From: Fibrobacterota bacterium
GTDB lineage: Bacteria; Fibrobacterota; Chitinivibrionia; Chitinivibrionales; JANQEN01
Assembly: GCA_030619215.1 (NCBI GenBank)
Contig: JAUXBV010000136.1
Span: forward strand, 1-7,774
Length of the DNA stretch: 7,774 nucleotides
Direction of reading: 5' to 3'
Shown piece after piece: positions 1-6,360 of the stretch; within the stretch, counting starts at the first letter, position 1; each line of letters begins with the position of its first letter. The position numbers and the translations under genes were made by a program. The notes under the pieces are model-generated. The model made no database searches. It was given only the letters and a program-made list of their open reading frames with translations, and was not told the DNA's origin.

Positions 1-243
1 AAGAAAGTCAGAGCTCTCCTTCGAGAGCTTTGCATAGCAGATCCAGCCTTCTTTATTACGGATCAGAGTGTAGCCGTCAACACTCTCCACTCTCTGGTAG
101 TACTCATCTCCCCAGACACGTACCTTTATATATGATCCGTCAGGCTGTTTTAGTTCGTAAACTTCTCCCCAATGGGGGGCTGCAAACAAATGATACTGTA
201 TTATTATTGCCAACAATACACAAGCAAGAGTATACTTTCTCAT
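1..243 (-). CDS. M6-family metalloprotease-like secreted protein, N-terminal part only
   Basis: This is an open frame of 81 codons from an ATG at 243 that runs off the window edge. It starts with a signal peptide (MRKYTLACVLLAIIIQYHLFA, basic start then hydrophobic core, likely cleaved after residue 21). The next stretch has the form expected just after the signal peptide of M6-family metalloproteases: APHWGEVYELKQPDGSYIKV, then RVWGDEYYQRVESVDGYTL (residues 42-60), then IRNKEGWICYAKL. In that family this is a prodomain-like segment, and the zinc-binding HExxH lies further on, so catalysis cannot be confirmed here. Its neighbour upstream is another secreted protease, but a terminator at 388-422 separates them, so this gene probably has its own promoter. 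The family call is by pattern recall. Export is well supported; the M6 assignment is fairly likely. Confidence 0.75.
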   Translation of the reverse strand, partial: MRKYTLACVLLAIIIQYHLFAAPHWGEVYELKQPDGSYIKVRVWGDEYYQRVESVDGYTLIRNKEGWICYAKLSKESSDFL

Positions 244-254
244 CGGAAATATGA

Positions 255-260
255 CCCCTT
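255..260 (-). promoter_or_regulatory. Ribosome binding site of the M6-like gene
   Basis: AAGGGG on the minus strand lies 11 bases before the ATG at 243. The spacing is slightly long but usable, and no other start codon near it gives a signal peptide. Confidence 0.45.
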
Positions 261-387
261 TTTATGGTAATACAGTTATATTTTGTGCGCCCCTCCTCCT
301 AAGTATTTAGGTAAAAATATAGTTATAAACTGCAAATTTTCATAAAAATAATTTATCTGCTCTGTTTTAAACCAATCTTAAAAGATT
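261..387 (-). other. AT-rich leader and promoter region of the M6-like gene
   Basis: This stretch between the C25 terminator and the M6-like gene has no coding signal. It must hold the M6 promoter if that gene is independently transcribed. Minus-strand AT-rich -10-like hexamers (TATAAC, TATATT) occur near 317-328, but none has a convincing -35 partner. A purine-rich minus-strand element AGGAGGAGGGG (290-300) partly overlaps a small inverted repeat, CCTAA-ATAC-TTAGG (298-311). Its role is unknown; it is too far from the ATG to be the ribosome binding site. Confidence 0.3.
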
Positions 388-422
388 AAAAAAATTCCGA
401 GCCCTTTATAAGAACCCGGAAT
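388..422 (-). terminator. Intrinsic terminator of the C25 peptidase gene
   Basis: On the minus strand, ATTCCGGGTTC pairs with GGGCTCGGAAT (with a few G-U pairs) around a short AT-rich loop. A run of seven T follows directly. It lies about 40 bases after the C25 stop codon. The core is nearly the same as the terminator at 6270-6302, with shared TTCCGGG, TCGG and T7 blocks. Confidence 0.85.
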
Positions 423-461
423 TAGTAACACCTTTTAATCTTGTTTTTTTAATTAAAAAAC

Positions 462-3400
462 TTACCTTTCAATAACACCAATTTTCGTTCTCTTGACAAT
501 AGTATTACCTTTATCATCGACTAATTTCAATATAGCCAGATATACACCGCCCGATACTCTCCTGCCATACTTATTGTGCAGATCCCAGATATATTTATTG
601 CCGACATTGTTCGATTGGTCTATCGCATTGCCAAGGGGATCATAAATTACCAGCTCAGCCTCTGAAATCCTTGCCTTTGCGTTATAGATCAAGACAACCT
701 CGTTGTTCTTGCTCAAATCCACCGGATTCGGTACTGCTACAAAGTTTACGACATCTTTTAAACTGGGATCATTATCTGTAATTATCTCTACCGTATTTAC
801 ACTCAGGGTACATACAACTTCCATGGGCGATGTCTGCTGAGGTGCGTTATGATAGATCCACATCTTATCGGTTAGTATAGTGCCTGAGGGAAAGCCTGTT
901 GCATCAAAGGTAAAGGTCAGTTTATCCGACGAAGTGCCAGCGACGATACCATCAACAGCAGAAGGTGTCATCCAGTTCGGGAAAATACAGTTGGTCTGGC
1001 CCGGATTGAGAAAATTGAAGGATGCGGTAGTCGCGCCTGCCCAGTCATCCGGGCTGTCATTGTCCACATTCTGCTTCCGGTACATGGCATCATTGGTAAG
1101 GGAGATGCCGCTGCCGCTCCAGGAGGTTCCCTGCGGCGGGCTGTCATTGTTACCCGAGCTCTTCACAAAATCAACACCGCTGCCGCTGTTGTCCAGCACT
1201 GAAACAGAAAGCTCAGTTGAACCCACATCCCAGTACAGGTTCCCGCCGGAATAGATAATCGTCGAGTCGTTTGCCTGGCCTTCGTCATCCATGAACACTA
1301 TTGTCGTACCTGACTTAACAGTAAAACCGGACGGGAAGGTATACTCACCGGAGGTGTTCTGATTATCATTCCAGACGAGCTTCCAGTTCGATATGTCAAC
1401 ATCCGGCCCCTGATTCCACAACTCAAATCCGTCATAGAAAGCGGTCTCACTAACGTACAGCTCATTTATCTTGATGGATCCCTCGTCTCCAAGATTGACA
1501 ATGTTGAACTCAAGCGGCCTTTTCCCCTCATTGGTTATGCCAAGCTCCTTGTCCTCCGAAGCATCCGGTTTACAAACACTGGTGACCTTTGTGGAGCTTA
1601 AGGCGATTATAGGGAACTTCACTTCCAGGTCAACACCGGAAACGTCCGGCGGAACGGTAACTTCGACCGTGTCTGAAAAATAGATGTCAGCCTGAGCATA
1701 CACCGAGGAGGTTCCGGGAAAGAGTTTCAGAGAATAGGCGCCCTGATTGTCGGAAGGAACATCCCCGGTTTTAGGACCGGCATAATGAACATTCGCCGGT
1801 ACCATTCCCGATACCGTTCCTGTCAGCGTTGACACGTCATATATGGTAAAAACACCACTGGTGCTGTTTCTGCTGGGGCTTGCGGCGTCGGAGATTCTGA
1901 TCACGCACTGTTCAGAGCCGACGTTCGGTGCTTTCCAGTCATAGGACTCGGTATTGTCAATAGAAGCCTCTATCGTTGAATAGGTCTGTCCTGCATCCTC
2001 GGAAAACTCGATTTTTACTTTATCAACCGGGCCCTCTTCTGTTATCCATGTTATGGCAATGTCTTCACCAACATCAAAAATATCACCATGTGCTGGAGAA
2101 GTAACATTGAATACACCGCCGGATTTGAATACACCCAGGTAGGGCCTGTGGTTATGATAGGTAACCGTAACAAAAACACTGTCCGCCTGAAAATTGGGAA
2201 TTGTCAACGTTACATCACCGGATGCATCGGTAAATCCGCTTGCGAGAAATTCATATTTTGTGGTTGCCACGCCGACAAGGGCTCCCTCAAGGGCACCGCC
2301 ATCGCCGGTAGCGTTAAGAGTGAACGATCCCGGTTTCACGTTGGGGTGATCCGCTTCTATTGCTGCCAGCGGTTTTGCAGTCAGGAAGAGATCGACTTCA
2401 GGACAGCCCCAGATAATTCCACCCCATTTATCCGTTTCACTATAGGTAATGTGCTGCTTGGCCCAGTTTACACAGGCACCTATATGCCACAGCTCCTTGT
2501 CGGTAAAATATGCTTCCTGTCCCTCTTCAAACATGGGAATTGAAGCTGTTGAGGCGCTTGGGGCAAACGAAATCATTCCCAAGCATCCTCCCGGATCATC
2601 AATGGTTCCCGCACATATCCATGCCTCCGCAAAGCACAGCCTTCCGCTGAATGCAGAGTTGGTACACGCAATATTCCAGACCCACGGCAACATCCTTCCG
2701 TTTTTAGCCGCACCTATTTGAGAGGTGCTAACGCTGGCAGAGGACCATGATGTTCTGCTGCCGTGAGCAATATAACACATAGCACTTAATCCTTTACTTA
2801 TCTCATTTACCAGTGTTGTTCCGGTTGCCGGGCTCTGGCCCTCTTTGTCCTGAGTAACAGTAAAACCATGACCTTCATACATTTGCGCAATGCCCTCATT
2901 TGGCTCTATTCCATCGGGACTTCGACTACCCCAGGTCCTTGCGGTAAGCATCCAGTCATTATCCTCGACAGGATCCATTTCATATATACGGACTTTCCAC
3001 GCCTGATAGGTCAGGTTCTGCATGTCATCATCTTTGGCAGTTATGCGCCCGATATGAACCGATGGAATGGCCCCGCTGTTACCAATTACCCCGAAGCCGT
3101 TATCGCTCTCGCAATTATTTCTCCATGCTGTCGGGACAATATCTTCACCGCCGCAAAAAAGGATGAATTCAGGTTTATTCGGCCAGTTATTGTATGCATC
3201 TTCTATCCATGCATCCAATGCCTCGTCATCACTGCCGATTGAAGAGATATCCTGTATCTTGACATCGTAACCTTTTCTGAGCTTCCAGTTGGATAAGTCT
3301 TCCACCGCCTTAAGTGATGCCTCATTGCCAATGAAAACATAGCAGCCGGGTTCTACCCGGTCACTGAATTTCGGAAATATAGCTGCATCGAAATTTAAAA

Positions 3401-4058
3401 CATCTCTATAAAACGGGATAAAGCTGCGGGTCAGTCCCCTGTCAACGATATTCAGCTCATCCGCTCCCTTGTCACGTGTATAGTTGAGCCGGACCTTCAT
3501 AGAGGTTATTATCTGCACCTTCTTGGTTACCGGATTTACCTTGATCGGATAGAGCATAACACGGGCAATACGGATATCCCCCAGTATTTCGCACGACCTG
3601 ACAACTGCATTCTCTGCGGGGAACTGTGCATTCGCACTGTACACAGCCGGGTTCACTGCATACGGTACAGGCTCACCACTGATAGGCTGCGGTTTCTGAA
3701 CCGGCAAAACCGCATAGGAGCCAAGCGCCTGTGACTGAACATCAAATGTTTCCACAGTTACATTACCCTGTTCCGGAATACGGACTTTTAACATAATACA
3801 GGCCACGTCAGGTAATCCGGGCTCTACGCCAACATCCCGTTCATCAGGTATCACAAGACGCGTTCCTTCGCCGAACTCAGCAATCATATCCCTCTGAGCA
3901 TCAACCTGTGAAAGATTGAACTCAAAAGACATGCTGCTTATGCTGCTTTCACTGAGCTTAACTAACTCAACCGCTTTACTGTTCTGAAAAACGACTCCGG
4001 AAAATATAAAACTGGTAAAAAATAGAATAGAAAATACAAATGAAGATATTTTGGACAT
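462..4058 (-). CDS. Secreted gingipain-like C25 cysteine peptidase, multidomain, 1198 residues
   Basis: A signal peptide (residues 1 to about 29) is followed by a propeptide-like region (about 35-230, including RIARVMLYPIKVNP) and a C25 catalytic domain (about 238-560). The catalytic pair is visible: His432 in YIAHGS and Cys465 in NIACTNSAF, followed by CFAEAW. The 33-residue spacing equals that of gingipain RgpB (His211, Cys244). FILFCGGEDIVPT (298-310) is the conserved core strand. Next come an Ig-like domain (570-645), a second beta-sandwich (648-740), a carboxypeptidase-regulatory-like domain (742-812) and a beta module at 819-855 and 1026-1088 that appears split by a lamin-tail domain (858-1023). 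A FlgD-like domain (about 1103-1198) ends in KIGVIER and is the likely type IX sorting or anchoring signal. The expected role is extracellular or surface proteolysis; substrate specificity cannot be read. PorU, the C25-type sortase, is an alternative, but the Cys motif is closer to gingipains. It is a single gene with its own terminator. The ATG at 4058 gives the signal peptide and has a purine-rich upstream site. Confidence 0.9.
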   Translation of the reverse strand: MSKISSFVFSILFFTSFIFSGVVFQNSKAVELVKLSESSISSMSFEFNLSQVDAQRDMIAEFGEGTRLVIPDERDVGVEPGLPDVACIMLKVRIPEQGNVTVETFDVQSQALGSYAVLPVQKPQPISGEPVPYAVNPAVYSANAQFPAENAVVRSCEILGDIRIARVMLYPIKVNPVTKKVQIITSMKVRLNYTRDKGADELNIVDRGLTRSFIPFYRDVLNFDAAIFPKFSDRVEPGCYVFIGNEASLKAVEDLSNWKLRKGYDVKIQDISSIGSDDEALDAWIEDAYNNWPNKPEFILFCGGEDIVPTAWRNNCESDNGFGVIGNSGAIPSVHIGRITAKDDDMQNLTYQAWKVRIYEMDPVEDNDWMLTARTWGSRSPDGIEPNEGIAQMYEGHGFTVTQDKEGQSPATGTTLVNEISKGLSAMCYIAHGSRTSWSSASVSTSQIGAAKNGRMLPWVWNIACTNSAFSGRLCFAEAWICAGTIDDPGGCLGMISFAPSASTASIPMFEEGQEAYFTDKELWHIGACVNWAKQHITYSETDKWGGIIWGCPEVDLFLTAKPLAAIEADHPNVKPGSFTLNATGDGGALEGALVGVATTKYEFLASGFTDASGDVTLTIPNFQADSVFVTVTYHNHRPYLGVFKSGGVFNVTSPAHGDIFDVGEDIAITWITEEGPVDKVKIEFSEDAGQTYSTIEASIDNTESYDWKAPNVGSEQCVIRISDAASPSRNSTSGVFTIYDVSTLTGTVSGMVPANVHYAGPKTGDVPSDNQGAYSLKLFPGTSSVYAQADIYFSDTVEVTVPPDVSGVDLEVKFPIIALSSTKVTSVCKPDASEDKELGITNEGKRPLEFNIVNLGDEGSIKINELYVSETAFYDGFELWNQGPDVDISNWKLVWNDNQNTSGEYTFPSGFTVKSGTTIVFMDDEGQANDSTIIYSGGNLYWDVGSTELSVSVLDNSGSGVDFVKSSGNNDSPPQGTSWSGSGISLTNDAMYRKQNVDNDSPDDWAGATTASFNFLNPGQTNCIFPNWMTPSAVDGIVAGTSSDKLTFTFDATGFPSGTILTDKMWIYHNAPQQTSPMEVVCTLSVNTVEIITDNDPSLKDVVNFVAVPNPVDLSKNNEVVLIYNAKARISEAELVIYDPLGNAIDQSNNVGNKYIWDLHNKYGRRVSGGVYLAILKLVDDKGNTIVKRTKIGVIER

Positions 4059-4063
4059 GCCAA

Positions 4064-4092
4064 CCCCCCGACTGGTTTGAGCCCTCCCCAGT
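4064..4092 (-). promoter_or_regulatory. Ribosome binding site and 5' leader hairpin of the C25 gene
   Basis: A run of six G (4064-4069, minus strand) lies five bases before the ATG at 4058 and is the only Shine-Dalgarno-like sequence there. Just upstream, ACTGG and CCAGT (4088-4092 and 4071-4075) can pair around a 12-base G-rich loop. The hairpin would sit next to the ribosome binding site, so an effect on translation is possible but unproven. Confidence 0.4.
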
Positions 4093-4322
4093 TTTCTCTA
4101 TGATATTATTAATACATTTTTATACTAATAATCTATACTATTATTAAAAAGAATACCGAAAAAAATGGAAATGTAACATTTTTAGGAGGGGGGAATTTAT
4201 TGAATTCGTAGAAAAATCAATGGGTTGTGCGATTTTATACAAATTTAGCCCGATTAACTCATATTCTTCCCGACTCCAGAATATCCGATCAAAGAAAACT
4301 TTTTTTTACGTCACTAAAAATC
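4093..4322. other. Divergent AT-rich intergenic region, probable promoters both ways
   Basis: This separates the minus-strand C25 gene from the plus-strand VWA gene. The part at 4103-4150 is almost pure A/T and holds two direct copies of TATACTA (4121-4127, 4134-4140), 13 bases apart. On the minus strand TATAAA (4119-4124) could be the -10 of the C25 promoter, with only a weak -35 (TTAATA or TTTAAT, 4142-4148). A plus-strand AGGAGGGGGG at 4184-4193 looks like a strong ribosome binding site but no usual start codon with a real frame follows it. No convincing gene is present. Confidence 0.4.
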
Positions 4323-4351
4323 TTGCTATTATACCTGGCATTTATTATACA
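4323..4351 (+). promoter_or_regulatory. Probable promoter of the CsgG-like/VWA gene
   Basis: TTGCTA (4323-4328) and TATACA (4346-4351) are separated by exactly 17 bases, each matching four of six sigma-70 consensus positions. Transcription would start near 4358, which leaves a leader of about 35 bases before the ATG at 4393. That makes the earlier ATG at 4360 an unlikely start, since it would lie at the very 5' end of the message. Confidence 0.45.
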
Positions 4352-4380
4352 AATAGAGAATGATCTTTTCATTTCACAAA

Positions 4381-4385
4381 AAGGA
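4381..4385 (+). promoter_or_regulatory. Ribosome binding site that decides the start of the CsgG-like/VWA gene
   Basis: AAGGA is seven bases before the ATG at 4393. The in-frame ATG at 4360 has no comparable site, so translation most likely begins at 4393. Confidence 0.7.
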
Positions 4386-4392
4386 TTGCTAT

Positions 4393-6207
4393 ATGAGTAA
4401 ATCAGAAATATTTATTTCGTTTAAGAAATGTATCCCCCTTATGCTCATCCTTCTGGCTTCAGCAATCATGGCAAAGCCGATTCCCGTTGCAGTAATGGAC
4501 TTTACCAACCTGACAAACGATCATGAGTATAATTATCTGCAGAAAGCTGTAGCGGAGCTCATGGTGACTGACCTTATTGTGTGCAAGGAGATACAGCTTA
4601 TCGAACGGTCAAAACTTGCTGAGATTATGAAAGAGCTGGGTTTTCCAATGACCGGAGTTGTAGACTCAACAAAGATTGTCAAGGCAGGAAAACAGGTGGG
4701 CGCCCATGCAATCATACTGGGAAGCATTTTAAAAGCAGGCAGCTCTTTCAGAATTGACTGCCGAATGACCGATGTTTCAACAGGTGAAATTACACTCGCT
4801 GAAAAAGTCGAATGGGGCTCAGAGGATGATATCATAAAAAGCGTTGACCTGCTCGCTATGAAGATTATAAAAAAACTGGCAGGTCAGGAAATATCAATTG
4901 GCTCTCAGGACTCAGCCCCCACCACCCCATCTGGTACCGAAAAAGCGGTTGCCATGGAAGTTAGCCTGGATAACTCGTTCAAGCTGGTGGGATCTGACCG
5001 TCCTATTTACCTCCAGGTTGACCTGTTCAGCAAAGAAGTGGAGCTTAAGGAACGCATCCCCCTGAATATCTCCATGGTGATCGACAGAAGCGGCAGCATG
5101 TCTTCACAAAAGAAATTCGAGTACGTGCAACAGGCCGCCAAATTCGTGGTAAACTCGCTGGCTCCAACCGACATTCTATCAGTCGTCACCTACGAGTCGC
5201 TCGTAAACATTCCCATCAGAGCCCAGAAGGTAAAGGACAAGAATCATATTATCAAAGTCATTGAATCACTCTCTCCCAACGGCTCGACCTTTCTCAGCGG
5301 TGGAATGAACGAGGGATACAGGCAGGTGAGAGGCAATCAGAAATCAGGCCAGGTAAACCGCGTATTGCTTCTTTCCGACGGACTGGCTAACAAAGGAATA
5401 CAGCATCCGGTAAAACTTCGCGAAATATGCAGGAAGGAAGCTGAAGAAGGTGTGTCAATATCAACGTTCGGTGTTGGCCTTGATTACAACGAAGATCTCA
5501 TGATGAACTTGTCGGAATACGGAAACGGCAACTATTACTTCATAGACGCACCGGGACAGATACCGACCATCTTTGCCCAGGAGCTGAAAGGCCTCCTCTC
5601 TGTTTCCGCTCAAAATGTTGCCATTGATATCGAAATCCCCAAGCATATCAAAGTACATCAGATTATCGGCTATAAATCTCAATCACATGCAAATAAAAAG
5701 ACCATAACAATCGGGGACATGTACTCCAATGAACACCGGTCAATAGTTATAGCCCTGAACGCTCCGCCTGACTGGAAAGACTCCCTGCTTGTTGCAAAAG
5801 TTCACCTTCGCTATGATGATGCAGCAACTAAAAAACCTGTTCAGGAGCTGTCCGAAGGCTGCTTCCTGCATTACACCAAGGACAAAGCCCTGGTTACCAA
5901 ATATGAAGATTTATATGTCGCTCAGAATGCTAACTATATGGCGTCAAATGAGAATATGCAACGGGCAGCGACAATGGTAAGCAACGGTGAATATGAAAAA
6001 GCGCGAGCCTTTCTGGATGAAGAAATTTCTACCATACAAAAAGCAGCAGCCAAATACCAGACTAACAAACTAAAGAAGCAGGTGTTGAGCGTTCACCAGT
6101 ACAGAGAATCCCTTGAAGGATTCGAGAAAATGAAACTTCAGGAACAAAAGAAGATTCAAAAGGCGTCTAAATTCAGGTCGTATAAGAAACTGAAGAGTAA
6201 GAAATAA
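4393..6207 (+). CDS. Secreted CsgG/FlgO-like and von Willebrand factor A domain fusion protein, 604 residues
   Basis: The first 27 residues form a signal peptide (hydrophobic PLMLILLASAIMA, likely cut before KP). There is no lipobox cysteine, unlike true CsgG. Residues 29-165 resemble the CsgG/FlgO/TolB-N-like fold: PVAVMDFTN, a helix ending in a LIVCKEIQLIERSKL-like strand-helix, then VGAHAIILGSIL and DCRMTDVSTGEI. A polar linker follows (about 170-188). A VWA domain spans about 222-405 with all MIDAS positions: DRSGS (Asp231, Ser233, Ser235), Thr299 and Asp329 in LLLSDG, so metal binding is expected. A beta-rich segment (to about 500) is followed by a helical, lysine-rich tail rich in possible coiled coil. 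This suggests a periplasmic or envelope protein that binds a partner through the VWA metal site. The function is unknown. The neighbouring C25 gene is divergent, so coregulation is possible but not shown. The ATG at 4360 would add 11 residues; 4393 is preferred because of its ribosome binding site and cleaner signal peptide. Confidence 0.88.
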   Translation: MSKSEIFISFKKCIPLMLILLASAIMAKPIPVAVMDFTNLTNDHEYNYLQKAVAELMVTDLIVCKEIQLIERSKLAEIMKELGFPMTGVVDSTKIVKAGKQVGAHAIILGSILKAGSSFRIDCRMTDVSTGEITLAEKVEWGSEDDIIKSVDLLAMKIIKKLAGQEISIGSQDSAPTTPSGTEKAVAMEVSLDNSFKLVGSDRPIYLQVDLFSKEVELKERIPLNISMVIDRSGSMSSQKKFEYVQQAAKFVVNSLAPTDILSVVTYESLVNIPIRAQKVKDKNHIIKVIESLSPNGSTFLSGGMNEGYRQVRGNQKSGQVNRVLLLSDGLANKGIQHPVKLREICRKEAEEGVSISTFGVGLDYNEDLMMNLSEYGNGNYYFIDAPGQIPTIFAQELKGLLSVSAQNVAIDIEIPKHIKVHQIIGYKSQSHANKKTITIGDMYSNEHRSIVIALNAPPDWKDSLLVAKVHLRYDDAATKKPVQELSEGCFLHYTKDKALVTKYEDLYVAQNANYMASNENMQRAATMVSNGEYEKARAFLDEEISTIQKAAAKYQTNKLKKQVLSVHQYRESLEGFEKMKLQEQKKIQKASKFRSYKKLKSKK

Positions 6208-6269
6208 TCAATCCAATTTAAATACATAATTGAGGTTATCAGTAAAGTTTAACCTTTGTCTAGTTAAAC
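6208..6269. other. Intergenic region between convergent genes
   Basis: It holds a perfect 7-base inverted repeat, GTTTAAC and GTTAAAC (6247-6253, 6263-6269), with a nine-base spacer. No T-run follows on either strand, so it is not a clear terminator, and no clear plus-strand terminator for the VWA gene was found. Confidence 0.35.
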
Positions 6270-6302
6270 AAAAAAAGGCCCGAACCCAAAAAGAGCCCGG
6301 AA
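6270..6302 (-). terminator. Intrinsic terminator downstream of the repeat-protein gene
   Basis: On the minus strand CCGGGCTC pairs with GGGTTCGG (three G-U pairs) around a TTTTT loop. After GCC come seven T. The core resembles the C25 terminator at 388-422, and the two differ at neighbouring stem positions in a way that keeps pairing (G-C then U-G versus G-U then C-G). Confidence 0.7.
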
Positions 6303-6333
6303 CTTTCGTATTAATTATTCTGTGATTTATTAA

Positions 6334-6360
6334 TTATCTCTGAATAACACCAATCTTCGC
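6334..6360 (-). pseudogene. Remnant of a KIGVI(E/Q)R C-terminal tail
   Basis: Directly after the TAA of the repeat-protein gene, in the same frame, the minus strand reads AKIGVIQR and then TAA. The C25 peptidase in this window ends TKIGVIER and then TAA. At the DNA level the two match at most positions over nine codons. With the similar terminator that follows, this looks like the leftover 3' end of a different surface-protein gene now lying beyond the stop codon. It could instead be an extension lost by a recent stop mutation. Confidence 0.6.

Noticed and set aside
30..254. Plus-strand open frame of 74 codons at the window start
   Set aside because: It is antisense to the M6-like N-terminus, which has a clear signal peptide and family-like sequence.
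880..1254. Plus-strand open frame of 124 codons inside the C25 gene
   Set aside because: It is antisense to the lamin-tail and neighbouring domains and its composition is typical of a reverse-frame shadow.
2088..2543. Plus-strand open frame of 151 codons inside the C25 gene
   Set aside because: It lies opposite well-conserved catalytic and Ig-like coding sequence, has no ribosome binding site or recognisable protein features, and is a shadow of the real gene.
2868..3242. Plus-strand open frame of 124 codons inside the C25 gene
   Set aside because: It is antisense to the catalytic domain and has no start signal or known motif.
462..4058. C25 protein as the type IX sortase PorU
   Set aside because: The cysteine region (IACTNSAF followed by CFAEAW) is closer to gingipain-type peptidases, and the lamin-tail and FlgD-like domains suggest cargo, not machinery. 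It is not fully excluded.
4360..4392. Eleven-residue N-terminal extension of the VWA protein from the ATG at 4360
   Set aside because: It has no ribosome binding site and would begin at the predicted transcription start, while the ATG at 4393 has AAGGA at seven bases.
6247..6269. Inverted repeat GTTTAAC/GTTAAAC as a terminator for the VWA gene
   Set aside because: The stem is AT-rich and is followed by A and not T on the plus strand.
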